NCBI GenBank assembly: GCA_004557735.1
Contig: SFFV01000001.1
Span: forward strand, 62,001-126,000
From: Clostridiales bacterium
GTDB lineage: Bacteria > Bacillota > Clostridia > Oscillospirales > Oscillospiraceae
DNA: 64,000 nt
Direction: 5' to 3'
Part shown: positions 33,977-42,373 of the stretch, one piece after another
Numbering within the stretch: position 1 is the first letter of the stretch
How the letters are laid out: the number at the start of each line of letters is the position of its first letter
Translations under genes and position numbers: made by a program
Notes under the pieces: model-generated
Databases searched by the model: none
Seen by the model: only the letters and a program-made list of their open reading frames with translations
Told to the model about the DNA's origin: nothing

Positions 33977-36097
33977 TCAGCACTCGCCGGAGATCCGAAG
34001 GTTTCTCCAAAGCGCCGTGCCGGCGCCGGTGAAGCCGAGACCGGGCATGCCGTATGTATACCGGCCGTCGTGCGCTTCGAGCACCGGCGTTCCGTCCACG
34101 GAGAGCGTGAGCGTATCGCCCTTCGCCTCCGCCCGGAGAGCGTATTCCCGCCCCGGCTGCCAGGCAAACGGCGCGGCGGCGAGCTTTATCACCGTTCCGT
34201 TCTCGTATCGGAGCACGGCGCACTCGCCCGGCGCGGAGAAGCCGAGCGCATAGTACCGGCGCGTGCCCTGTCCGCGCAGGAGCACAAGACCGCTCCCTCC
34301 GCTTTCAACGGTCACGGACGCGGCTGCTGCCGTATCGCGCAGATAATAATTCCCGGTATACGCCTGCGCGCCGCTCATATACGGCAGCGCTTCCGCCGTA
34401 AGGCGCATGGCGTCCGCCTCGCGCTTCCCGGCGCAGTCGTTGAACGAAAACGGCGTGAGCTGCGAAAACTCCTCGCGCTGGAGCGAGAAATCGACCGCAT
34501 AATTCATCGCGCCGGTGACGGTGATCTCGTCCACGTACATCCGGCCCATGACCCAGGGGGCGACGTCCGGCTTTACCGCGATCGTCCAGCCGACGTCGTG
34601 CACGGCGTCGCCGCCGAGTTCCGGCACGGTGAACACGATCTCCGTCCACTCCCCCTCCGGGAGCACCGCGACGGGCGTACACACTCTCTCGCCGGTCATG
34701 GCGCGGCGGACGAACGGCGTCACCGTCACCGCGGCGGGGGCGATCTGCTCGCTTCTCATCCACACGCTGACGCGCTGGCCGGGGCTGACCTTTGCGGCAA
34801 ACACCGGGTCGTAACGCTCCTCATGGAGGTCGGACCGCGTGAGCATCGCCTTGAACGAAAGATCCACCGGCCCGGCGCACTTGCCGTCGGTCATAAGCTC
34901 GGCGCAGTACATGCCGGAATGAGCCTTTCCCGAAACGATGCGCAGCGTGTGCTCCGCCTTATCCGACAGTTCAAGCCCGTGTGTCGAGCCGGGGAACGGA
35001 AAGTCCAGGCGCAGCTCGCCCGGCTTCGGGCATACGACGCCGTTCGGCAGCGCACCGCCGTACATCCGGCAGGAGAGCGCGCCGAGCTCTTTCGCCTTAT
35101 CGGAAAGATCGACGAGATTGAGATATCCGGACACGCTCGAGAGCGTGACAAGGTCGTTGATCGGACGGCGGTAGCGCTCCGGCACGCCGCCGAGACCGCC
35201 GAGCACGCCGAGGATCGTGCCGATGTTGCTCGCATTGCAGTCGGTATCGTAGCCGCACATGACGGAGATCTCGATGCTGCGGCCAAGATCGCCCTTGCCG
35301 TAGAGCATGGCGAGGATGCAGATCCCAGCGTTCGGCACGATGTGATATCCGCCGGGGTATTCTTCCTCACGGAACTCGCGCGCGATCATCGCGCGGCAGG
35401 CGCGGAAATCCGCCTCCGCCGGGTGCGCGCGATGGTAGGCGCGCACCGTCTCGACCACGCGGCGGTAATCGCATTTCTCCGGCAGAAAGAGCAGGCCGGT
35501 ATCCAGCACCTCGTCGAGCGAGGACGCCGTATACGCCGCGGCGACACAGGCGGCCATAAACCGTGCGCCGTCCACGCCGCTGCCGTCGTGCGATACGCTC
35601 GCCGCCGCCGCGGCAAGCGCCGAGGCACGCGCCGGGTCGCCGGGGCAGATGAGCCCCCAGGCGTCCACAAAAATCTGCCCGCCGATCTGCTCGGCGGCGG
35701 TCTTCCCGTTTTCCCCGATGCTGCCGGAGCGCGGCGCCTTCACGCCGCGCCGGAGATTCATATACGCGCGGTGCTCGGTGGAAGCGTCCTCGCCGCCCCA
35801 CCAGAACATACCCATGCCGCGGCGGGTGTAATTGAGCCACGTCTCCCCCACCGCCTCGCTCGTGAGCGTTTCGGGCATGGCGTTGTCTGCAAGCGCGCGC
35901 ACGAAGATAAGCGGTCCGTTCACATCGTCATCCGCGGTGTAGTACCGCTGTTCGCGCAGATAGCCGCGAATATCGCCATAATAGCTTTGCAGCCGTTCAT
36001 ATGTCCAGTACGGATTTTCCACCGGTGCGCCGAGCCGCATACCCGCGTCCATGCCGATGAGTCCGGCATAAAGCTTTTCGAGTGTTTTTCTGTCCAT
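33977..36097 (-). CDS. ADP-ribosylglycohydrolase-family protein with C-terminal beta-sandwich region
   Basis: 706 aa, no signal peptide. Residues 1 to ~340 match the ADP-ribosylglycohydrolase (DraG/ARH) fold: N-terminal GLIGMDAGMRLGAPVE, TADDDVNGPLIF, VSHDGSGVDGARF and CGYDTDCNASNIG, which supply the metal-binding acidic residues. The second half (~345-706) is a beta-rich region; its end (SGLVLLRGQG...TLTLSVDGTPVLEAHDG) looks like a concanavalin/LamG-type sandwich that may bind carbohydrate. Last gene of the catabolic operon. In such settings ARH-like enzymes may act on N- or O-glycosides other than ADP-ribosyl-protein; substrate unknown. The ATG at 36097 follows the previous stop by 5 nt. 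Confidence 0.85.
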   Translation of the reverse strand: MDRKTLEKLYAGLIGMDAGMRLGAPVENPYWTYERLQSYYGDIRGYLREQRYYTADDDVNGPLIFVRALADNAMPETLTSEAVGETWLNYTRRGMGMFWWGGEDASTEHRAYMNLRRGVKAPRSGSIGENGKTAAEQIGGQIFVDAWGLICPGDPARASALAAAAASVSHDGSGVDGARFMAACVAAAYTASSLDEVLDTGLLFLPEKCDYRRVVETVRAYHRAHPAEADFRACRAMIAREFREEEYPGGYHIVPNAGICILAMLYGKGDLGRSIEISVMCGYDTDCNASNIGTILGVLGGLGGVPERYRRPINDLVTLSSVSGYLNLVDLSDKAKELGALSCRMYGGALPNGVVCPKPGELRLDFPFPGSTHGLELSDKAEHTLRIVSGKAHSGMYCAELMTDGKCAGPVDLSFKAMLTRSDLHEERYDPVFAAKVSPGQRVSVWMRSEQIAPAAVTVTPFVRRAMTGERVCTPVAVLPEGEWTEIVFTVPELGGDAVHDVGWTIAVKPDVAPWVMGRMYVDEITVTGAMNYAVDFSLQREEFSQLTPFSFNDCAGKREADAMRLTAEALPYMSGAQAYTGNYYLRDTAAAASVTVESGGSGLVLLRGQGTRRYYALGFSAPGECAVLRYENGTVIKLAAAPFAWQPGREYALRAEAKGDTLTLSVDGTPVLEAHDGRYTYGMPGLGFTGAGTALWRNLRISGEC

Positions 36098-36102
36098 GGC
36101 GG

Positions 36103-37266
36103 TCAATAGCAGCGGCGCAGGATCTCCATCACGTCATCCGCGGTGAGCGGCCGGTAGCTGTAGCAGCTGAGATCGGTGAGCTCCGCGACGCGCGCAAAGC
36201 AGCTCTCCGGCACGCCGAGTTCGCGCAGCGTCGCCGGGGCGCCGAGTTCTTCATGGAAAAATCTCTTCAGCGCGGCTATGCCCTCCTTCGCCTGCTCGCT
36301 CTCACTCTTCCCGGCGGGATCCACGCCCCAGACGTTCCGGGCAAACCGGGCGAGACGCGGCGCGCCGCTCTCGCAGATGTATTCGAGATACGCCGGGTGT
36401 ACGACCGCAAGCCCCGCGCCGTGCGCCACATCGAAGAGCGCAGAGAGCGGATGCTCAATGCAGTGGCTCGCCCAGTCGGTTTTTTTCCCGTTATTGAGCA
36501 TGCCGCAAAGCGCGAAGCTGCTCGTCCACATGAGACTCGCCCGGGCCTCGTAATCCGTCGGCTCCTTGACCGCGCGGCGCGCCGCAGCGATCTCCGTGCG
36601 CATGGCGGCCTCGGCAAGGTTATCGGTAAGAAAATCGTCGTCCGGCGGGGAGATGTAAAGCTCCATCAGGTGCGACATCGTGTCCACGATGCCGTTCACC
36701 ATCTGGTTTTTCGGCAGACTGTAGGTCAGCGTCGGATCAAGGATGGCGAAGCGCGGAAATTCCCACTCGCTGTCATAGCAGTTTTTCTCGCCGGTGGCGA
36801 AATTCGTGATGACGGCGGACTTGTCCAGCTCGCTGCCCGTGGCGGGAATGGTGAGGATGACGCCGAGGGGGATCCCCGTTTCCGCCGTCTCCCAGTTTAC
36901 ATAAAACCTCTCCCAGAAATCGCCCTCCGCCGGAGCTCCCACGGCGATGGCTTTGGAGCAGTCGATCGTGCTGCCGCCGCCGACGGCAAGGATGAGATCG
37001 ATCTTGTGCGTCCGGCAAAGCTCGATGCCCTCGTACACCTTTTCGGTGCGCGGATTCGGCATGATGCCGGAGAGCTCATAGACAGTTTTTCCCGCCGCGC
37101 GCAGCGCCTCGGTCACGCGGTCATACAGTCCTGTGCGCCGGATGCTGCCGCCGCCGTAGGTGAGAAGGACATTCGGGCCGAACTTGCCCAGCTCCTCCGG
37201 CAGGCAGCTCATGGCGTCCGCGCCGAAGTGGACGCGCACCGGATTATAATACATGAAATCGTTCAT
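36103..37266 (-). CDS. Iron-containing alcohol dehydrogenase (BdhA/YqhD-like)
   Basis: 387 aa group III dehydrogenase. NAD(P)-binding GGGS (VGGGSTIDCSKAIA), TIPATGSELDKSAVI, and the metal-ligand His residues in DTMSHLMELY, HCIEHPLSALFDVAHGAGLA. It probably reduces an aldehyde made by sugar cleavage, for example lactaldehyde or a short aldehyde, to an alcohol; that is inference from the rhaA context. The start at 37266 (MNDFMYYNP) follows GGAG; earlier in-frame codons are not family-like. Confidence 0.93.
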   Translation of the reverse strand: MNDFMYYNPVRVHFGADAMSCLPEELGKFGPNVLLTYGGGSIRRTGLYDRVTEALRAAGKTVYELSGIMPNPRTEKVYEGIELCRTHKIDLILAVGGGSTIDCSKAIAVGAPAEGDFWERFYVNWETAETGIPLGVILTIPATGSELDKSAVITNFATGEKNCYDSEWEFPRFAILDPTLTYSLPKNQMVNGIVDTMSHLMELYISPPDDDFLTDNLAEAAMRTEIAAARRAVKEPTDYEARASLMWTSSFALCGMLNNGKKTDWASHCIEHPLSALFDVAHGAGLAVVHPAYLEYICESGAPRLARFARNVWGVDPAGKSESEQAKEGIAALKRFFHEELGAPATLRELGVPESCFARVAELTDLSCYSYRPLTADDVMEILRRCY

Positions 37267-37284
37267 GGGTTTCTCCTTTCCCAG

Positions 37285-37318
37285 AATGCCCCGTTTCCGG
37301 GATCGGAACGGGGCATGG
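37285..37318 (-). terminator. Intercistronic hairpin between nucleoside hydrolase and dehydrogenase genes
   Basis: ATGCCCCGTT pairs with AACGGGGCAT (plus two further G-C pairs around a bulge). No T-run of length follows, so it may tune or stabilise the transcript rather than end it. Confidence 0.5.
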
Positions 37319-37324
37319 TTTTTG

Positions 37325-38272
37325 TTATTCTGCGCCGAGAAGCGCGTACATGCGCCGCTTGAAGAGCGCGGCGTCCACCGCGGTGCAGAGCACGGCGTTG
37401 CGCTCTTTCTCCGGCGCGGCCGTATCAAAGTGGAAGTACCCGCGTTTTTCCGCGTCATGCAGCTCTATGCGGCACTTTGCGGTGACAAGATTTGTCATGA
37501 TCTCCGGGTACAGCGCCGCCGTAACGGCAAGGCTGTCCACCACGCCGTAGGTTTCGCTGCCGCCGCGAATCTCGCTGTAAAATTCGCGCAGGCGCCGCGT
37601 GGCGAGCGCGCAGAACCTCCCTGCCGGAGACGGCGACGCGAGCAGACGCTCCACCTCGTCCGGCGTGATCTCGGTGCTGCCGCGGGTCGTATCCAGCGTG
37701 ATCCATATGGCCGGGGCGCCGGACTGCAGAACGATCTCCGCCGCCTCGGGATCGGAGCCGACGTTGTATTCTACGTGCTCGGTGAGATTGCCGCAGATTC
37801 CGGCGCTGCCGCCGAGGATCCAGAGCTTTTTGATCTTCTGCGCGAGATCGGGCGCCAGCGTGAGCGCCGCGGCGATGTTCGTCAGCGGGCCGATGGTGAT
37901 GAACTCGATCTCGCCGGGGGTTTCGCGCACAAGATCGATGATCGCCTGTACCGCGTGCTTTTTCTCCGCCGTCCGAGCCGGAGCGGGCAGGTTGAGCCCG
38001 CCGAGGCCGTCTTCGCCGTGGACGCGGTACGCCGCGAAGCTCTTTTTCGAAAGCAGCGGGTGCTCCACGCCGCGATAGACCGGCGGGAGATATGCCCCCG
38101 CCGCGTCCTCCGCCAAAAGTGCGTTTTTGGTGCACAAATCGAGCGGGAAGTTTCCGCATACGGTCGTAATCGCTTCAACACGGGCGATATCGGCGGCGCA
38201 GAGCGCTTCTACGATCGCCCAGGCGTCGTCCGAACCGGTATCCGTGTCGATGAGGAAGCGGCGGACGCTCAC
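37325..38272 (-). CDS. Inosine/uridine-preferring nucleoside hydrolase
   Basis: 315 aa, cytoplasmic. The Ca2+-binding N-terminal motif DTDTGSDDAWA is at residues 9-19, followed by TTVCGN and the EFITIGPLTNIA segment, all typical of IUNH enzymes that cut the N-glycosidic bond of nucleosides to base and ribose. The late catalytic His is not in a standard context (GVVDSLAV), so specificity may differ. It overlaps the end of rhaA by 4 nt. In this operon it may cleave a nucleoside-like or N-glycoside substrate. Confidence 0.9.
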   Translation of the reverse strand: MSVRRFLIDTDTGSDDAWAIVEALCAADIARVEAITTVCGNFPLDLCTKNALLAEDAAGAYLPPVYRGVEHPLLSKKSFAAYRVHGEDGLGGLNLPAPARTAEKKHAVQAIIDLVRETPGEIEFITIGPLTNIAAALTLAPDLAQKIKKLWILGGSAGICGNLTEHVEYNVGSDPEAAEIVLQSGAPAIWITLDTTRGSTEITPDEVERLLASPSPAGRFCALATRRLREFYSEIRGGSETYGVVDSLAVTAALYPEIMTNLVTAKCRIELHDAEKRGYFHFDTAAPEKERNAVLCTAVDAALFKRRMYALLGAE

Positions 38273-39483
38273 AGCTTTGCCGCCCAGTCCGCGCCGGGCA
38301 CATCGTGCCGGCGGCAGTACTCGTCAAAAACAATGCCTGCGGGGAGCATTTTAAACTCCTCAAGCAATGCGAGACGGCGCGTGAAGTTTCCTTCGCGCTC
38401 GGCCTCCATGAGCTTGTCGGTCGGCTCGAGCAGCGCGATCATCAGCGCCTTTTTCACGCTGCGCGCGCCGATGACGGACGCGCTCACGCGATCGATGCTC
38501 GCGTCGAAGAAATCCAGCCCGAGATGCACCTTGTCAAACGCGTTGCAGCGCTTGATCTCCTGCATGATGGCGACGGTTTCTTCCGAAACGGTAGCGACGT
38601 GGTCGCTGTCCCAGCGCACGGCGCGGGAGAGGTGCGTCATGATCTCCTGACCGAACACGAAATAGGACGAGAGCTTCGCCGCGACGCTCTCCGTCGGGTG
38701 GTAATGGCCGGTGTCCATGCATACCATGGCTTTGCCGGTTGTCAGGGCATAGTTGGTATAAAACTCATGCGAACCGGCGGTATAGCTCTCAAGGCCAAGG
38801 CCGAACACCTTTCCCTCAACGGAATCGCGGTTATACTTCCGGTCGATCGGCTCGGCAAAGATACGGTCGAGCGATTCGACAAGCCGCTCGCGCGGGCCGA
38901 GCGTATCAACGCGGGTGTCCTTCGAGCCGTCCGGAATCCAGTGATTCGTGATGCAGGTTTCACCAAGCTCCCGGCCGAAATACTCGCCGATCCTCCGGCA
39001 GGCAATGCCATGCTGCACCCAGAAATCGCGTACTTCCTTCTCGGGGCTTGCCAGCGTCCAGTTGTCACGCAGCATCGGGTGGGAGAAGTATGTGGGGTTA
39101 AAGTCGAGACCGATACCCTTTTTGCGGGCATAGTCCACCCACCCGGCAAAATGCTCGGGTCGGATTTCGTTGCGCGGCACCTTCACTCCGTTCGTGAGCG
39201 GATAGATCGCGTGCAGGGCGAGATGCTTTGCACCCGGGACGAGCGAGAGCATTTTATCGAGAGAGACGAAGAATTCCTCCACACTTCTCGGCTTGCCGGG
39301 CGCGTTGCCCGTAGCGGCGATGCCGCCGGTCAGCGCAGCGTCAAAATCCTCAAAGCCGGTGAGATCGTCCAGCTGCCAGCAGTTGATGGAAACGGGGATG
39401 TCGTCCATCTTCCGCAGGGCTTCCTCGGTGTCCACGCCCCAGGCGGCATAGACGTCGCGGGCGGCTTCGTACTGGTTTGCCAT
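38269..39483 (-). CDS. rhaA: L-rhamnose isomerase
   Basis: 404 aa. Aligns along its length with enteric RhaA: PVSINCWQLDDLTGFE, GGIAATGN, LALHAIYPL, GLDFNPTYFSHP, NHWIPDGSKD, GHYHPTE, VRWDSDHV and HLGLDFFDASI, including the metal and catalytic residues. Interconverts L-rhamnose and L-rhamnulose or related aldoses. No rhaB kinase or rhaD aldolase lies in the window, so it is an orphan in that pathway and may serve another 6-deoxy or rare sugar. The ATG at 39483 follows GGAG, 28 nt after the ABC ATPase stop; upstream codons open in this frame are shadow. Confidence 0.96.
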   Translation of the reverse strand: MANQYEAARDVYAAWGVDTEEALRKMDDIPVSINCWQLDDLTGFEDFDAALTGGIAATGNAPGKPRSVEEFFVSLDKMLSLVPGAKHLALHAIYPLTNGVKVPRNEIRPEHFAGWVDYARKKGIGLDFNPTYFSHPMLRDNWTLASPEKEVRDFWVQHGIACRRIGEYFGRELGETCITNHWIPDGSKDTRVDTLGPRERLVESLDRIFAEPIDRKYNRDSVEGKVFGLGLESYTAGSHEFYTNYALTTGKAMVCMDTGHYHPTESVAAKLSSYFVFGQEIMTHLSRAVRWDSDHVATVSEETVAIMQEIKRCNAFDKVHLGLDFFDASIDRVSASVIGARSVKKALMIALLEPTDKLMEAEREGNFTRRLALLEEFKMLPAGIVFDEYCRRHDVPGADWAAKL

Positions 39484-39511
39484 GCAATAACTCCTTTCCT
39501 GAAAGGGAAAT

Positions 39512-40567
39512 TCAATTGTTATTATAGTAGACCACGTTCTCCGGACGGATGCGCACGAAAAGATCGTCGCCCTCGGAGAGCGTTCCGGCATGGGTCCCAA
39601 GCGCGGAAATGTCGAGCGGCTGGGCGCCCAGCGTGCCGATGAGCTTCCACGAAAGGCCGGTGAATATCTTCTTCTCGAGATGGAACGGGTTTGCGCCCTC
39701 CGTCTCCGGGGAGCAGAATTCGAAATACTCGCCGCGCACCGCCGCCTTGACGGTGTCGCCCTCCCGGCCGCCGACATGGTTGACCGGGATGCGGACGTTT
39801 TCGCTGCATACATACCACACGCCGTCCTCGCACGCAAGCGTACCGGAGAGGAGGTTCGCTTTGCCGAGGAAGTCGGACGCAAACACGGACGCCGGCTGGC
39901 TGTAGATCGTAAAGGGGTCGCCCTGCTGCTCGATCTGACCATCGTGAAGGAGGATGATCTGGTCGGACATGGTGAGCGCTTCCTCCTGATCGTGCGTGAC
40001 GAACACGGTCGTCGTGCCGATTTTCCGCTGGAGATTGCGGATCTCATACTGCATCTCGGCACGCACCTTGCGGTCAAGCGCAGACAGAGGCTCGTCCAGC
40101 AGGAGAATGTTGGGTTTGGTGACGAGCGCGCGGGCAAGCGCCACGCGCTGCTGCTCGCCGCCGGAGAGCTGCGTCACGCGGCGGGAATTGTATCCGCCGA
40201 GCTTTACAAGCTCCAGCGCTTCGTTGACGCGCTCATCGATCTCCGGCTGAGGGACCTTGTGCATTTTGAGGCCGTAGCCGACGTTTTTCGCCACATTCAT
40301 GGAGGGGAACAGCGCGTAGTTCTGGAACACAAGACCGATGTTGCGCTTTTCGGGGCGCACCTTCGTCACATCCGCGCCGTCAACGAGGACCTCGCCCTCG
40401 TCTGCTGTCTCCAGACCGCAGATGATACGAAGGATCGTCGTCTTGCCGCAGCCGGATGGCCCGAGCAGCGAGAGAAAGTCGCCGCTTTTTACATCGAAGC
40501 CGACGCCCTTGAGGACCTCATGGTCGCCGAAGCTCTTTTTTAATCCTTTTACCGAAAGATCCGCCAT
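39512..40567 (-). CDS. Polyamine/iron-type ABC importer ATPase (PotA-like)
   Basis: 351 aa. Walker A GPSGCGKTT, Q-loop VFQNYALFP, signature LSGGEQQRVALARAL, Walker B ILLLDEPLSALD, H-loop VTHDQEEAL, and a C-terminal TOBE/OB regulatory domain (~240-351). It powers the two permeases encoded upstream. Family membership (PotA/FbpC) does not fix the substrate. Confidence 0.94.
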   Translation of the reverse strand: MADLSVKGLKKSFGDHEVLKGVGFDVKSGDFLSLLGPSGCGKTTILRIICGLETADEGEVLVDGADVTKVRPEKRNIGLVFQNYALFPSMNVAKNVGYGLKMHKVPQPEIDERVNEALELVKLGGYNSRRVTQLSGGEQQRVALARALVTKPNILLLDEPLSALDRKVRAEMQYEIRNLQRKIGTTTVFVTHDQEEALTMSDQIILLHDGQIEQQGDPFTIYSQPASVFASDFLGKANLLSGTLACEDGVWYVCSENVRIPVNHVGGREGDTVKAAVRGEYFEFCSPETEGANPFHLEKKIFTGLSWKLIGTLGAQPLDISALGTHAGTLSEGDDLFVRIRPENVVYYNNN

Positions 40568-40570
40568 CGG

Positions 40571-41401
40571 TTATTCTCCTTTCTTCTTCGCGCCGCCGGA
40601 CATGCCGAACAGGCTGCCCGCGGAAAAGCCCAGCCGCGAGAACACGATCACAATGATGACCGCGATCAGGACGATGATCGCCGAAAGGGCGTTCAGGTCG
40701 GCCTGATAGCCGCTCTTGATGCGGGTGAATACCAGCACCGGAAGCGTATTGCCGCCCTTGAGGCCGGTCGGGATCAGGTAATACTGCAAAGTGAAGTTGT
40801 TGAAGCACATGATGAGCGCCATGAGACCGCCGGCAAGCATGCCGGGCATGATGCCGGGCAGCGTCACATCCAGAAACACGCGCGCCGGGCTTGCGCCGAG
40901 GAGCCGCGCCGCCGCCTCCGGCGTTCGGTCCATATCCAGAAACCGCGCGTTGACGAGCAGCACAACATACGGCAGCACAACGATCAGGTTGCCGAGATAC
41001 ATTGCGAAATACGACCGCCCGGACCCGATGAACGAGAAGAGCAGCAGCAGCGAGATGCTCATTACAAGCCACGGGATGATGATCGGCAGCTTCATGAAGA
41101 AGTTGAACTTCTCCGCCGTTTTCGGGGAGAGGTACTGCAAACCGTAGGCGGTCATCGTGCCAATAAGCAGCGCGGAAACGGCAACGAGCAGCGAAAACTT
41201 GATGCTCTGCCAGCAGGCGGGGAGCAGATTGCTCGTGGTGAACAGCGTTTCATACCATTTTACTGTGAACACATACGGGAACATGCCGTAGTCCGTGGCG
41301 TTAAATGACATGCCGATAATGGCGACAATGGGGATATACATGAAGGCGAGGACGATCCACAGGCAGACCATCATCAGCCGGTTAAAGCCCTTGGACGTCA
41401 T
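40571..41401 (-). CDS. ABC importer permease, PotC-like
   Basis: 276 aa, six membrane segments with an EAA loop (EAAARLLGASPARVFLDVTLPGIMPG). Second permease of the PotABCD-like importer; it overlaps the PotB-like gene by 4 nt and lies 3 nt before the ATPase gene. Confidence 0.93.
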   Translation of the reverse strand: MTSKGFNRLMMVCLWIVLAFMYIPIVAIIGMSFNATDYGMFPYVFTVKWYETLFTTSNLLPACWQSIKFSLLVAVSALLIGTMTAYGLQYLSPKTAEKFNFFMKLPIIIPWLVMSISLLLLFSFIGSGRSYFAMYLGNLIVVLPYVVLLVNARFLDMDRTPEAAARLLGASPARVFLDVTLPGIMPGMLAGGLMALIMCFNNFTLQYYLIPTGLKGGNTLPVLVFTRIKSGYQADLNALSAIIVLIAVIIVIVFSRLGFSAGSLFGMSGGAKKKGE

Positions 41402-42276
41402 TCCACTTCACCTCCGATATGGATCTGCGCCCGCTTCGCGGCATAACTCACGATCGCCATGATGACGCACAGGACGATCAGAAGAATGCACGCCATAACG
41501 GCGCCGTAGCCCATGTTCAGGTTGTCCTTATACTGTATGTTGATCATGGAGCCGACCATCATACCGCCGTTGCCGCCGACGAGGTTCGGCTCCGCAAAGG
41601 TACCGGCCACCGGCACAAACACAAGCAGGATGCCGGAAAGCAGTCCCGGCACGCTCATGGGAAATACAATGTTCGTAAAGGTTTTCGCCTTGCTCGCGCC
41701 GAGAATCAGCGAGGCGTGGATGAGATTGTCGTTGATGCCTTCCATGGAGGAGTAAAGGCACAGTATCATGTACGGCAAAAATTCATACGTCAAAATCAGG
41801 ATGGTCGCCTTGTTCGTATACATAATGGATTCCGCATTATGTATGCCGATGGCGTCAAGCAGTGTGAGCAGAAGTCCGCCGGTCTCGATGAGGTTCATCA
41901 TTGAATAGATCAGCAGCAGCTGCGATGTGAAAAACGGCAGAATGACCACCATCATGAGGAGATTCCGGTTTTTCGGCTTTACGACCTTGGCGATGGCCCA
42001 CGCCGCCGGGTACGCGGCGATGATGCAGATCACCGTCACGATCGCGGCGATGCCGAGCGATTTCCAGAGCAGCTTCCAGAACGCGGCGTTCTGGAAAATG
42101 CGCGTAATATTGCCGATCGTCCAGCCCGGCCAGGGCTGTCCGGCAAACAGGTTGCGGTTCATGAAGCTGAAGATCAGCAGCAGAACCAGCGGCGCTATTG
42201 TCAGACACAGCAGCATTCCCGCACTCGGCAGCGTCCAGAGCGCGTTCGGCTGGAGCGTATTCGTTCTTTTTTTCAT
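41398..42276 (-). CDS. ABC importer permease, PotB-like
   Basis: 292 aa, six membrane segments and a recognisable EAA-like loop (LIHASLILGASKAKTFTNIVFP). First permease of the importer. It lies 97 nt below the binding-protein gene, with a hairpin in the gap. Confidence 0.92.
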   Translation of the reverse strand: MKKRTNTLQPNALWTLPSAGMLLCLTIAPLVLLLIFSFMNRNLFAGQPWPGWTIGNITRIFQNAAFWKLLWKSLGIAAIVTVICIIAAYPAAWAIAKVVKPKNRNLLMMVVILPFFTSQLLLIYSMMNLIETGGLLLTLLDAIGIHNAESIMYTNKATILILTYEFLPYMILCLYSSMEGINDNLIHASLILGASKAKTFTNIVFPMSVPGLLSGILLVFVPVAGTFAEPNLVGGNGGMMVGSMINIQYKDNLNMGYGAVMACILLIVLCVIMAIVSYAAKRAQIHIGGEVE

Positions 42277-42309
42277 ATTCGCTTCCTCCCCGATGCGGGT
42301 TATAAGGGG

Positions 42310-42342
42310 GATGCCGCCGAATCAGGGTCTTTCGGCGGCATC
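42310..42342 (-). terminator. Intercistronic hairpin after binding-protein gene
   Basis: A perfect 12-bp stem (42310-42321 with 42331-42342), 9-nt loop, followed on the minus strand by CCCCTTATAA. No T-run, so it probably stabilises the upstream message or gives partial termination, as in the maltodextrin operon. Confidence 0.6.
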
Positions 42343-42373
42343 CTGCAGAGTGTCGGTGAACTACCTTTCGGTG

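Noticed and set aside
37267..37458. 64-codon N-terminal extension of the alcohol dehydrogenase
   Set aside because: Not family-like, crosses the end of the nucleoside hydrolase gene and an intercistronic hairpin; GGAG precedes the chosen ATG.
39484..40137. Extended rhaA frame running into the ABC ATPase gene
   Set aside because: The upstream part is out-of-frame shadow of the ATPase gene; RhaA homology starts at 39483 with GGAG before it.
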